Below, in pieces: positions 32,479 through 42,400 of a DNA stretch of 64,000 nt. The stretch is from assembly GCA_905215525.1 (NCBI GenBank), contig CAJMQJ010000005.1, positions 1 through 64,000 on the forward strand. The letters run 5' to 3'. A program made the position numbers and the translations under genes. The stretch is from an uncultured bacterium (GTDB taxonomy: Bacteria > Actinomycetota > Coriobacteriia > Coriobacteriales > Coriobacteriaceae). Below the pieces are notes generated by a model. That model had not been told where the DNA came from. It worked only from the letters and a program-made list of their open reading frames with translations, and did no database searches. Position 1 is the stretch's first letter. Each line of letters begins with the position of its first letter.

Positions 32479-34146
32479 TTAGAACAGGCCGGTGATGTTG
32501 CCGTCGTTGTCGACGTCGATGTTTTCGGCCGCGGGCACCTTGGGCAGACCCGGCATGGTCAGAACACTGCCGGTCAGCGCAACCACAAAGTGGGCGCCGG
32601 CAGAAACCTTGAGCTCACGCACGGTGATGCGGAAGTTCTCGGGAGCGCCCAGGACCTTGGCGTTGTCGCTAAAGCTGTACTGCGTCTTGGCGACGCACAC
32701 CGGCAGGTTACCAAAGCCGTTCTCGCGCAGCTCGGCGAGCTGGCGCTTGGCGGCCGGCGTAAAGTCAACGCCGTCGGCGCGGTAGACCTTGGTGGCAACG
32801 GCCTCGAGGGCATCAGCGACATCGGCGCCGTCCTCATAGGCAAACTTGAGCTCGCTCGGCTGCTCAATCAGACGCATGACCTCATCGGCAAGCTCGAGCG
32901 CGCCCTCGCCGCCCTTGGCCCAGACCTCGGAAAGCTTTACGTTGACGCCGAGCTTCTGACACTCGAACTCGATGAGCGCAAGCTCGGCCTCGGTGTCCGT
33001 CGGGAAGCGGTTGATGGCGACTACGCAGGGCAGACCATAAACGTTCTGGATGTTGTCGACGTGACGCAGCAGGTTGGGCATGCCGGCCTTGAGTGCCTCG
33101 AGGTTCTCCTCGTTGAGGTCGGCCTTGGCGACGCCACCGTTGTACTTCAGCGCACGAGCGGTCGCGACGACCACGACGGCGCTGGGGCGAACGCCCGTCA
33201 TGCGGCACTTGATGTCGAGGAACTTCTCGGCACCCAGATCGGCACCGAAGCCGGCCTCGGTAATGGCGACATCGCCAAAGCGCATCGCCATACGCGTGGC
33301 CATGATGGAGTTGCAGCCGTGGGCAATATTGGCGAAGGGACCGCCGTGGACAAACGCGGGCGTACCCTCGAGCGTCTGCACCAGATTGGGCTTGAGCGCA
33401 TCCTTGAGCAGGGCCGCCATGGCACCCTGAGCCTTAAGGTCACGGGCGCGAACGGGCTCGCCGGCATAGCTGTAGCCGACAACAATCTCGCCCAGGCGCT
33501 CCTTGAGGTCATTGATGCTCGTGGACAGGCACAGGATTGCCATGACCTCGGAGGCAACGGTGATATCGAAGCCGTCCTCGCGCGGCACGCCCTGGGCCTT
33601 GCCGCCAATACCGTCGATGACATGGCGCAGCTGACGGTCGTTCATGTCGACGACGCGCTTCCAGGTGATGCGCTTAACATCGATACCGAGCTGGTTGCCC
33701 TGCTGAATATGGTTGTCGAGCATGGCGGCCAGCAGGTTGTTAGCGGCACCGATAGCGTGGAAGTCACCGGTAAAGTGCAGGTTGATGTCCTCCATGGGGA
33801 TGACCTGCGCCCAGCCGCCGCCGGCGGCACCGCCCTTGACGCCAAAGACGGGACCGAGCGAAGGCTCACGCAGGGCCACAGCACTCTTGACGCCGCGACG
33901 GCGCAGGCCATCGGCCAGACCGATGGTCGTGGTGGTCTTACCCTCGCCCGCAGGCGTGGGGTTGATGGCGGTCACGAGGACGAGCTTGGCCTGGTGATCA
34001 GTTGGCTCATTAAGCAGAGAGTAGTCGACCTTAGCCTTGTCGAAGCCGTACGGAATCAGGTGCTTTACGTCGACACCGGCGTTCTTGGCCACCTCGGTAA
34101 TGGGCAGCGGTGTGACGGAACGTGCGATTTCGATGTCAGTAGGCAT
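32479..34146 (-). CDS. fhs: Formate--tetrahydrofolate ligase
   Basis: Makes 10-formyl-THF from formate, ATP and THF, the entry step of the folate one-carbon branch. The 555-residue length is typical. Family segments include PTDIEIARS at the start, the nucleotide-binding TAINPTPAGEGKTTTTIGL, REPSLGPVFGVKGGAAGGG, MEDINLHFTGDFHAI and NIAHGCNS. Start is ATG at 34146 with GAAAGGA 7 nt upstream; the open frame to 34221 lacks such a site. It works with fchA and folD elsewhere in the window, which interconvert 10-formyl-, methenyl- and methylene-THF. Confidence 0.96.
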   Translation of the reverse strand: MPTDIEIARSVTPLPITEVAKNAGVDVKHLIPYGFDKAKVDYSLLNEPTDHQAKLVLVTAINPTPAGEGKTTTTIGLADGLRRRGVKSAVALREPSLGPVFGVKGGAAGGGWAQVIPMEDINLHFTGDFHAIGAANNLLAAMLDNHIQQGNQLGIDVKRITWKRVVDMNDRQLRHVIDGIGGKAQGVPREDGFDITVASEVMAILCLSTSINDLKERLGEIVVGYSYAGEPVRARDLKAQGAMAALLKDALKPNLVQTLEGTPAFVHGGPFANIAHGCNSIMATRMAMRFGDVAITEAGFGADLGAEKFLDIKCRMTGVRPSAVVVVATARALKYNGGVAKADLNEENLEALKAGMPNLLRHVDNIQNVYGLPCVVAINRFPTDTEAELALIEFECQKLGVNVKLSEVWAKGGEGALELADEVMRLIEQPSELKFAYEDGADVADALEAVATKVYRADGVDFTPAAKRQLAELRENGFGNLPVCVAKTQYSFSDNAKVLGAPENFRITVRELKVSAGAHFVVALTGSVLTMPGLPKVPAAENIDVDNDGNITGLF

Positions 34147-34290
34147 GGACGGTCCTTTCGTTACCGGATGAGAAAAAGACCAATTCAGCATAGCACGGGC
34201 GCGCAATAGTAAAACGCCCATAACCGATGAACGGCGATATGTTTACCCGATGCCCGGCGATAGCCCAACAGCCCGCCAAAACAAAGCGCC

Positions 34291-35358
34291 CTAAACGGTA
34301 GGTTCAATCCCCAGGTGCTCAAAGGTGCGAAGGGTTGCCTGACGGCCCTGCGGCGTACGAATCATCAACCCGCACTGCAGCAAATAGGGCTCATAGACAT
34401 CCTCGAGCGTACCCGGGTCCTCGCCCACCGCGCTGGCAAGGGTCGTCAGGCCCACGGCATGGCCGGAGAACGTCTTGGCAAGCGTCTCCAAGATGCGAAT
34501 ATCCATCCAGTCCAGACCAAGCTCATCAATCTCGAAGAACTCGAGCGCCTGACGGCAAATATCAAGCTCAATAGGACCGTTGCCGCGCACCTGCGCATAG
34601 TCGCGCACGCGCTTGAGCAGACGGTTGGCCAAGCGCGGCGTACCGCGCGAGCGCGAGCCGATCTCGAGCGCGCTGGGATGGTCGATCGTCACGCCCAGGA
34701 TGGTCGCCGAACGCGTCACAATCTGGGCGAGCTCCTCGACCGTGTAGTAGTCCAGGCGATACGAAATGCCAAAGCGGTCGCGTAGCGGGCCCGTGAGCAT
34801 ACCCGAGCGGGTCGTTGCCGCCACCAGCGTAAACTTGGGAATATCCAGGCGAATCGAACGTGCGGCCGGGCCTTTACCGATCACGATATCGAGGGCAAAG
34901 TCCTCCATCGCGGGATACAGGACCTCCTCGACCGAACGGTTCAGACGGTGGATCTCATCGATAAACAGCACGTCACCCGGCTGCAAGTTAGTCAGGATGG
35001 CCGCCAGGTCACCGGTACGCGCAATAGCGGGGCCGCTCGTCGTCTTGATCTGAGCGCCCAGCTCGTTGGCGATAACCGTGGCCAGCGTGGTCTTGCCCAG
35101 GCCCGGAGGGCCCGAGAAAATCACGTGGTCGAGCGTCTCGCCACGGCTCTGCGCCGCCTCGATCAGCACGCGAAGGCTCTGCTTGATATGCTCCTGGCCG
35201 CAGTAGTCGTCCAGGCGCTGGGGACGCAGGGTACGGTCGACATCGAGGTCCTCGGGCGTCAGCTCCGAGCCCACCATGCGCTCACCGTGTGCCATGGATG
35301 CCGCCGGCGAGCTGCCGGGCGCCGCCCACAGGTCCTGAGAGTCATCGGCTTCCCACAT
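34291..35358 (-). CDS. ruvB: Holliday junction branch migration helicase RuvB
   Basis: AAA+ ATPase that drives Holliday-junction branch migration with RuvA. The 355-residue protein carries RPQRLDDYCGQE, Walker A GPPGLGKTT, Walker B LFIDEIHRLNR, sensor region AATTRSGMLTGPLRDRFG and the C-terminal winged-helix segment LGLDWMDIRILET. An N-terminal extension of about 30 residues precedes the family start. The ATG overlaps the ruvA stop by one base; a GTG one codon earlier is possible. Last gene of ruvCAB. Confidence 0.97.
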   Translation of the reverse strand: MWEADDSQDLWAAPGSSPAASMAHGERMVGSELTPEDLDVDRTLRPQRLDDYCGQEHIKQSLRVLIEAAQSRGETLDHVIFSGPPGLGKTTLATVIANELGAQIKTTSGPAIARTGDLAAILTNLQPGDVLFIDEIHRLNRSVEEVLYPAMEDFALDIVIGKGPAARSIRLDIPKFTLVAATTRSGMLTGPLRDRFGISYRLDYYTVEELAQIVTRSATILGVTIDHPSALEIGSRSRGTPRLANRLLKRVRDYAQVRGNGPIELDICRQALEFFEIDELGLDWMDIRILETLAKTFSGHAVGLTTLASAVGEDPGTLEDVYEPYLLQCGLMIRTPQGRQATLRTFEHLGIEPTV

Positions 35359-35978
35359 CACGCATCCATTCCGAGTCGCTTAAGCGCCGCGCCGAGCAAA
35401 TCCTCGACACGCATATCCTGCCCATCATACCCGCTCAGGGCAACCTCGGTCTCCTGCGGGCTAAAGCCCATGGAAAGGAGCGCCGCGCGGGCGTCATCGA
35501 TCGCCGAGGGAGCGGCAGCGGGAACCGGCATCGCAACCTGACCGGGGATTACGTCGACCGGAACAAAGCCCTTGTCCTTGGCAAAGGTACTCTTGAGCTC
35601 CAAGATAAGGCGCTGGGCGGTCTTTTTGCCCACACCGGGCACCTTGGCCATGCCCTTGTCGTCCTCGGCCATCACCAGGGAATACAGCTGCCCCACGGTA
35701 TAGGTGGAGAGCACGGCGAGCGCCAAGCGCGGGCCAACGCCCGAGACGGAAACGAGCCGATCGAACATCGTGCGCTCGTCCTTGGAGGCAAAGCCAAAGA
35801 GCGTCATGGCGTCTTCGCGCACCTGCATACGGGTATAGAGGCGAACCTCGCCGCCGGGCGTAGGCAGCGAGGCGGCAGTGCTGCCCGAAATACCGAGCTC
35901 AAAGCCCACGCCCGACACATCGACGACGGCCGAGCTCATCGTGGCCTCGATAAGCGTTCCATGGAGCTGGGAGATCAT
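35358..35978 (-). CDS. ruvA: Holliday junction DNA-binding protein RuvA
   Basis: RuvA tetramers bind the four-way junction and load RuvB. The 206-residue protein has the N-terminal OB domain (MISQLHGTLIEATMSSAVVDVSGVGFEL), the helix-hairpin-helix segments LVSVSGVGPRLALAVLS and VPGVGKKTAQRLILELK, and a C-terminal domain III (ALLSMGFSPQETEVALSG) for RuvB contact. The acidic pin region of domain I is short. It overlaps both neighbours by about one base, indicating translational coupling. Confidence 0.97.
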   Translation of the reverse strand: MISQLHGTLIEATMSSAVVDVSGVGFELGISGSTAASLPTPGGEVRLYTRMQVREDAMTLFGFASKDERTMFDRLVSVSGVGPRLALAVLSTYTVGQLYSLVMAEDDKGMAKVPGVGKKTAQRLILELKSTFAKDKGFVPVDVIPGQVAMPVPAAAPSAIDDARAALLSMGFSPQETEVALSGYDGQDMRVEDLLGAALKRLGMDA

Positions 35979-36499
35979 CAGTATCCGGTTCCTCTCTGTT
36001 GATAGAACTCGCCGCCGGTAAGTGCCCGGGTGCGGCTGAGGTTAACGTGACAGATGGCGCAGGCCAGCGCATCGGCGGCATGGTCTGGGTGAGGATCGTG
36101 ATCGAGCTGCGTGAGCGTGCGCACCATGTAGGCAACCTGCCGTTTATCCGCAGCGCCCGTGCCCACCACGGCCTGCTTGATCTGCATGGGCGTGTATTCG
36201 CCAATCTCGAGCGCGCACTCCGAAAGCGCAACGAGCGCGGCACCGCGGGCATGCGCCGTGGGGATGGCCGAGCGGACATTGGCGCCAAAGTAGATGCTCT
36301 CGATGGCAGCGGTATCGGGACGGTAGCGTTCGACGACGCCCTTGAGGTCGCGGGCGATATGCGACAGGCGCACCGCGAGCGGGCTGCCCGCGCTGGTCTC
36401 GATACAACCGTAGGCACGGCAGCGAACCTCGCCACGCCGTTCCTCGATAATCCCCCAGCCCGTATGGGCCAAACCGGGGTCGATACCCAAGATAACCAA
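35978..36499 (-). CDS. ruvC: Holliday junction resolvase RuvC
   Basis: Endonuclease that resolves Holliday junctions by symmetric nicking. The 173-residue protein starts VILGIDPGLAHTGWG, with catalytic Asp7; AIESIYFG supplies a catalytic Glu and DHAADALACAI the C-terminal Asp pair. The start is taken as TTG at 36499 because GAGGGGAGG lies 5 nt upstream and this matches the family N-terminus; the frame is open seven codons further. The stop TGA overlaps the ruvA ATG. Confidence 0.95.
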   Translation of the reverse strand: MVILGIDPGLAHTGWGIIEERRGEVRCRAYGCIETSAGSPLAVRLSHIARDLKGVVERYRPDTAAIESIYFGANVRSAIPTAHARGAALVALSECALEIGEYTPMQIKQAVVGTGAADKRQVAYMVRTLTQLDHDPHPDHAADALACAICHVNLSRTRALTGGEFYQQRGTGY

Positions 36500-36677
36500 G
36501 CCGACCTCCCCTCGCCACAAGCACAGCGCAAGGCAAGGCCCCGCGCATCATTCACGAACGTCTGTTCTAGAATAACACAACAGCGACCGTATCTAACAAG
36601 CAAGGTTGAACCATAGGTTGAGCATAAGTCAGCGAGCGAGTCCCTGCCGTGGTAAGGTGTCGCGAAAGAGGAGCGCC

Positions 36678-36775
36678 GCGTACTTCTGTACGCAAGCGAC
36701 GGTTTGAGCGGCAGATTGCCCGACAGGGGCTCGCGCAGCGTCGACTCGTTACGCGGTTTGGCAAAACCGCGTAAC
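36678..36775. repeat. Dispersed structured repeat, copy B
   Basis: Includes hairpins GCGTAC-TTCT-GTACGC (36678-36693) and GTTACGCGGTTT / AAACCGCGTAAC (36748-36759 / 36764-36775). Positions 36703-36744 match the left-edge element at 33 of 42 bases. It lies 18 nt 3' of the NadE-like gene, the same placement as copy A after queA. The rest of 36500-36793 holds no gene I can support. Confidence 0.6.
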
Positions 36776-36793
36776 CTTGGCCCCGTCCCCAGT

Positions 36794-38779
36794 TTAGTTC
36801 TGCGAGAAGAATGGGAACTGTCGGGGATCAACCGGCGGATGCGGCATCGGGCCACCCTGGTGCCCACCCTGCGGGCCACCCTGGCCGCCCATCATCTTAT
36901 CGATGGCGTCCTGAACCTCGCCCTCGAACTTTTTCATTCCCTCGTGTAAACGACGCTGACCGTCTTCAGAGCGCAACTCCTCCATTTGTTCGGGCGAAAT
37001 ACCCAGTAGCTCGCCCAGCACGCCCATCATCTCGTTTCGCACGCGCTCACTAGTATCCTCGTCAGCAAAACGGCGCACCTCGGCGCGCGCCAGCGAATCG
37101 ACCGTCATACGCTCCTTGCCGTTAAGCCCCAGGTCGGACCACGCGAGCATGTACGGCCAGGAGCGCTCGGCAAACGAACGGGACGAAACGATCGGCGCCG
37201 TCGGCAACATGCGGCGGGCAGCCTCACCCTGTCGAACGAGCATCAGCAGCAGCGAGCAGGCCTCAGGCTTGCCAGCGGCCATCGGGATGTCGTCGAAAGA
37301 TCGATTGCGGTCCACGTGCGCCTCAAGCGCGCCATCGATCTCACCCGGCTCGACCCCGCCGAGCAGCTGTGCCGCGCGGTCGAGCATATCGACCGGACCG
37401 TCGAGCGTCGAGAGCGCCTGCGCCAGCACTCGCTCCATACAATCTTCCACCGCGTTGAGCGTCACGAGCTCTTGGGGCACCACGGCAGACGTGCGGTTGC
37501 GCACGCGCGCCACAAACTCAAGCGTCGACAGGTACACATCGCCAAAGGGCGCATAATCGCCCTGGTAGCCGCCGCAAAGCGCCGGCGCCGCCAGTGCGTA
37601 CTCGGTTTTGGACAGCGGGCTCAGCGCCATCGCACCCAACTCGAGCGCCGTGTCCTCCAGCATGAGGCCCAGCGTGCGAGAGCGCAGGCGCTCGGCGTCG
37701 CCCGCCGACACATCGCGGTCGAGCACGCGCGCGGCATCCGGCGCATCGCGCTCAACCGTGCGAATATGCAGGCGCTCGGCAATGGCGCGAACGGCGGCAC
37801 AGCGAGCAGCCTCGGCCTCCTCCTGCGCCGGCGTAAAGATGCGGTTGCGCCCCAGCACCAGGCCAATCACATTACGTGGGCCCAGAGCGTCGACGGCCAG
37901 CGCCGCCAGCAGGGACGACGGCAAGTCGCCCTCGAGTGCCACCACGGCGCGCGACGCACCGTGGGCCCGGGCGTTGTCGCGCACGGCGAGCACCAGCGCC
38001 TGCCACAGCCACTCCTCGGAACGGAACTCGGGCAGTTCGTGATCTTCCAGGGCATCGAGCATCACGCCGCGCTGAATCTCCTGAACCAGCAGGCTCTCCT
38101 CAAAACACGGCGCTTGGGCCACCACGCGACCGCAGTCGTCGAGCACAAACGAACCGCCGGTATACACCGACTCGTCATAGGCACCGACCGGCGCCATACA
38201 GGCAAACCACACACTACGCTTGGATGCGATCTTGCGGTAGGCGCCGCTGCGAACGGCGGCAATGGCGGCAGTCTCGCGGTCGGTCATGTCAAACGCATTG
38301 AATTGGAAATACGCAATGAGGTCAACACCGGTCGGCAACATCTCGAGTTCGCGGTCCAAGTCAAAAATCACGGCGATGCGCACGCCGTCCACGTCGAACA
38401 CCGGCGGCGCCCAACGCGTGTCGTTGTTCTCGCCACGCTGCAGGGCAATGCTCGAACGCGCCGGCACCACATGACCGTCCTTGAGCATCATGTAGTCGAG
38501 CAGCGGCTGGCCCTCAAACGAAACCGCCGCGGGCACGATGCAGATCATGTCAAGCTCCTGGATACGCTCGGCGACACCAGTCAAGCCGGCAAGCATGTCG
38601 TGCTCAAAGTCGGCAGTGCCCACCAGGCCCCCGGGCATGGCGCCCATAAAGAGCGGAGCCGGAACGCACAGCACGCGCGCCGCGCGCTCGTGGGCCAGAC
38701 GAGCCTGGTCCTCGATGCGGCCGCAAATGCCCTCAATATCACCCAGGCGCATATCGATCTGTGCAAGCGCGAGCTTCAT
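36794..38779 (-). CDS. NAD+ synthetase (NadE)-like protein with degenerate active sites
   Basis: A 661-residue protein with the two-domain plan of glutamine-dependent NAD+ synthetase: a nitrilase-like amidase domain (about 1-250) and a synthetase domain (about 260-500), plus a helical, Gly/Gln-rich C-terminal extension. The amidase triad appears lost: the Glu position reads VPAPLFMG, the Cys position reads IAVIFDLD where family members have a CED segment, and no clear catalytic Lys is present. The synthetase P-loop SGGxDSS is replaced by LEGDLPSS. Other landmarks survive: LSKTEYAL (NKSE equivalent) and FGDVYLSTLEFVARV. It is probably a pseudoenzyme, perhaps regulatory. The ATG at 38779 has a GGAAAGGGC region upstream. 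Confidence 0.72.
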   Translation of the reverse strand: MKLALAQIDMRLGDIEGICGRIEDQARLAHERAARVLCVPAPLFMGAMPGGLVGTADFEHDMLAGLTGVAERIQELDMICIVPAAVSFEGQPLLDYMMLKDGHVVPARSSIALQRGENNDTRWAPPVFDVDGVRIAVIFDLDRELEMLPTGVDLIAYFQFNAFDMTDRETAAIAAVRSGAYRKIASKRSVWFACMAPVGAYDESVYTGGSFVLDDCGRVVAQAPCFEESLLVQEIQRGVMLDALEDHELPEFRSEEWLWQALVLAVRDNARAHGASRAVVALEGDLPSSLLAALAVDALGPRNVIGLVLGRNRIFTPAQEEAEAARCAAVRAIAERLHIRTVERDAPDAARVLDRDVSAGDAERLRSRTLGLMLEDTALELGAMALSPLSKTEYALAAPALCGGYQGDYAPFGDVYLSTLEFVARVRNRTSAVVPQELVTLNAVEDCMERVLAQALSTLDGPVDMLDRAAQLLGGVEPGEIDGALEAHVDRNRSFDDIPMAAGKPEACSLLLMLVRQGEAARRMLPTAPIVSSRSFAERSWPYMLAWSDLGLNGKERMTVDSLARAEVRRFADEDTSERVRNEMMGVLGELLGISPEQMEELRSEDGQRRLHEGMKKFEGEVQDAIDKMMGGQGGPQGGHQGGPMPHPPVDPRQFPFFSQN

Positions 38780-38819
38780 GGCTCAGCCCTTTCCGTCGTA
38801 AACCATCGTTGTCGTAGTA

Positions 38820-38851
38820 AAAGCGCCGGCCGCATAATGCAGCCGGCGCTC
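38820..38851 (-). terminator. Intrinsic terminator of superoxide reductase gene
   Basis: Minus-strand perfect 9-bp stem AGCGCCGGC / GCCGGCGCT with 11-nt loop, then TTTTAC. It lies between the superoxide reductase stop and the NadE-like start. Confidence 0.85.
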
Positions 38852-38896
38852 GCATGTGCATATGCTAGCTATGATACCCCGAGCGGGGGCGCGCTC

Positions 38897-39259
38897 CTAG
38901 AACGTCGCGGACCACAGCCCGTGCAGGTTGCAATAGGCATAGACGGTACCGGTCTTGGAGCCGCCCGCGAAAAACGTCGCGGGCTTCATGCCGGGCTCAA
39001 GGTAATGGACCTCTAAGCGGCCCTCGGCCTCAAGGGCGATCCACTCAATATAGTGCTCGGGCAGGCTGGGGTGCTCGACCGAGCCAACGCGTGCGCGAAT
39101 CACGTGACCGTCGCGCTCGGTCTCGACAACAGGCACGTGCTTCTCGTGCGCCGCGTCCTCAGTGTTTGCGGTCAGTTCCGTGCAACCGGCAGGGGTTGCA
39201 ACGTCGTTGCCAAGGGCGGCAATGAGCTTACCGTCGGGGTCCTTAAAGAATTTCGCCAT
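38897..39259 (-). CDS. Superoxide reductase (desulfoferrodoxin-like, centre II only)
   Basis: Reduces superoxide to peroxide without making oxygen, a typical anaerobe defence. In the 120-residue protein the active Fe site ligands are seen: Glu39-Lys40-His41, His63, His69, Cys110 and His113 (CNLHG). The N-terminal part keeps desulforedoxin-like spacing but only one cysteine, Cys26, of the four that bind the rubredoxin-like centre I, so it is a one-iron enzyme that seems derived from a two-iron type. ATG at 39259 follows AAAGGAG. It is a single gene between terminators. Confidence 0.9.
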   Translation of the reverse strand: MAKFFKDPDGKLIAALGNDVATPAGCTELTANTEDAAHEKHVPVVETERDGHVIRARVGSVEHPSLPEHYIEWIALEAEGRLEVHYLEPGMKPATFFAGGSKTGTVYAYCNLHGLWSATF

Positions 39260-39409
39260 GATGTTCTCCTTTGCTGACGTGCCAATGTTCTTGATGGTTC
39301 TTATGCCCAAAGGCAGACAAACCATCCACGGCATTGCAAATGAACACATAACGGGCGGGGACGATGGGGCAGCGTGCGCTATCCGCCCTGGCGGCCCCAC
39401 CCGAGCGGG

Positions 39410-42400
39410 TTAGCGCCCGTCGCCGCCCAGCAGCGCCAGAACATCTTCGCGGGTAAACAGCGCCGACGAGATGCCGTCGCCGCCGAGCACGCTGTTGACC
39501 AGGTCGCGCTTGGACTCCTGCATCTGCATGATGCGCTCCTCGATCGTGTCCTTGGCGATGAGCTTGTACACGGTCACGGTATGTTGCTGGCCAATACGAT
39601 GCGCGCGGTCGGTCGCTTGGTCCTGCGCCGCCACGTTCCACCACGGGTCGTAGTGGATGACCACGTCGGCCGCCGTCAGGTTAAGGCCCACGCCGCCCGC
39701 CTTGAGCGAAATCAAAAAGACCGGGACCTCGCCCGCTTGGAACTGCGCGACCATCTTGGCGCGGCTCTCCTTAGATGAAGCGCCCGTGAGCTTAAGGAAG
39801 GCGATGTCCTCCTTGGCCAAGCGCTTACCGATGATATCGAGCATACCCGTAAACTGGCTGAACAACAGGATGCGATGCCCGCCGTCGAGTGCGCCGTGCA
39901 CGAGCTCCATACACGTATCGAGCTTTGCGCTCCCCGCCTTGTAATCCTCGTAGTGTAGACGTGGGTCGCAGCAGATCTGGCGCAGCTTGGTGAGCTCGGC
40001 GAGCACCTTGAGCTTGTCCTTCTTAAACTCCCCAGCCTCGCGGTGCTGCACCTGCTGGGCGATGCGGTCCTGGTTGGCCAGGTAGAGCTTGCGTTGTTCG
40101 CCGGTAAGCTGTGCCATGACGGTGTCCTCGATCTTCTCGGGCAGGTCGGCCACCACGTCTTCCTTAACACGGCGCAGCACAAACGGCGACACGAGCGCCT
40201 GCAGGCGAGCGGCGCTATCGCCCTCGGCATGCTCGACGGGGCTCTCAAAGCGCTTGGCAAACGACTCGCGCGTCCCCAAAAGGCCCGGCATCAAAAAGTC
40301 GAAGATGCTCCAGAGCTCGGACAGGCGGTTTTCGATGGGCGTGCCCGTCAGGGCAAAGCGCACGCCGGCAGGCAGGCGCTTGGCAGCGCGCGCCACCTGC
40401 GTGAGCGGATTTTTAATGTACTGTGCCTCATCGAGCACCACGCGGGCAAAATCCTGCTCGACGTACTCGTCGATATCGCGCCGCATAAGGTCATACGACG
40501 TTACGACCACGTTATGCTCGGCCACGCCGGCAATCTGTACACGACGTTGAGCCTTGGCGCCCACAATGGCGCACACATCGAGCGACGGGGCAAAGCGCTC
40601 CAGCTCGGCAGTCCAGTTGTACACGAGTGAGGCCGGGCATACCACGAGCGTGGGCTTGGTGTCCCCCGCCTCCACGCGCGCCAGGATATGCGCGATCATC
40701 TGGAGCGTTTTGCCCAGGCCCATGTCGTCGGCCAAGATGCCGCCAAGGCCCAGGTGTTCGAGCGAGCCGAGCCACTGGTATCCGTCGACCTGGTAGCCGC
40801 GCATCGTTGCCTTGAGCGATGCCGGCACCGTAAAGTCCATCTTGCCGAGCGTGTCCAGGCGCTCGACGGTGCGGCGGAACGCAGCGTCGCGATCGGCCTC
40901 GAGCGCCGGCGTGCGTGCGAGCATGCTATCGACAAAAAGGGTACTCGACGCGGGAAGCGACACGCCGTCGAGCAGGTCGACGGCATCGACGCCTAGGTCC
41001 TCGGCAAGACCAAACGCGGCACGCGCTCCCTCATCCAGGCGCACGATGTCGCCGGACGTCAGGCGCGCGAACGTCTGGTGGCGCTTGTACGAGTCCAGAT
41101 AGATGGCAAGATCTGCCGCCGAAAGGCCGCTCGCGCCCAGTTCGACATCGAGCAGGCTACTCTTGACGGTCGCGCGCACCGAGAGCTTGGGCGCAGGGCG
41201 GACCGAAATCTGGCGCAGACGGTCGCTGAGCATGACCTCGCCCAGCTCGGACAGGGCAGACAGGCCCTCGGTCAGCAAGTGGAACAGGCTCTCGTCATCG
41301 CGCTCCTCAAACGCCAGGCCGCCCTCGTAGAAATCGAAGTACATGGCAGCCGTGTCCATAACGCGAAACTCCGCCAGCGTATCGCGGGGCGGAACGCCGG
41401 GGCGTTGCTCTTCGAAAGGACTGCCCGGAGCACCAAGACTAAAGAGATCAGCCGACCAATCGCCGTAGGTAACCGTAATTTTGCAGGTCACAAGACCATC
41501 GTCGACGCCGATTGCCATGGCAAAGCTCGCCTCGGGTGCCACAGTATCGAGCGCGGCGGGCGCGGTGAGGTCGGTATAGTCGCGCAAAATGGGCAGCGCC
41601 ATACGGCAGAACTCACCCACCTGCTCGGCGGCAATATGGGCGGGCGTGCGGCACGGCAGCAAGCGCGACAAAAAAGGTGCGGCATGCTGAGCAAATGCAG
41701 CGTCGGTACGGCGCGCGCGGCGGGTGTCAACCAAGTAGGCGGCATCGCCCGACGCAAAGCAGTACATATCGGCGGGCAGGCGCAGGTCATAGCTACCACC
41801 AGCCGCCGGCGCGATTTTGGCGGCAAGAAGTGGTGGGCGCTTAGCGGACGCCTCGTCCTCCCCTTGCGGAGACAGCTCAACCGCCACGTCGTAGGTGCGA
41901 CGCGTCGTCGTCCCCCGCGACCAGGCGGGCTCAAAAGAGATGGTCTGGCCGCGCAGCAGGTCCAGCACATATACGATGCTATGCTCGGACAGCGGCAACT
42001 GACGCTCGGCAACAAAACCGCTGCGGGCAAAGTCGTACGACGCCGAACGCGAGCTTGTGATGTCATCGAGATAGGCAACTGTCGTCACAACAAGGTTGAG
42101 CAGCTTTGTCGATGTTTCGTCAAAGGCCTCAGGTGAATGGACAAACGTGAGCTTCTTGCCATAGGAGAACGTGCCGCCGCGCACGTAGGCATCGGCCATG
42201 CCGTCGATGTCCTTGACCACGTAGGAGACCGATCCACAGCGAATGCGGAACTCGAGCGCCCAGCTAAAGCGGTCAGCGAACAGCGGATTGTAGTACGGCA
42301 CCAACGAGGGCTCCAACGCCGCTTTGGGGGCGTCGGGATCAACGGCACCGGCAAGTTTGCGGCGCATGCTCGCCAGCTCATCCATGCGCGCGTCCGAAAG

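Noticed and set aside
32590..34209. 539-residue frame antisense to fhs
   Set aside because: Complete overlap with the highly conserved fhs gene; the product has no recognisable motif.
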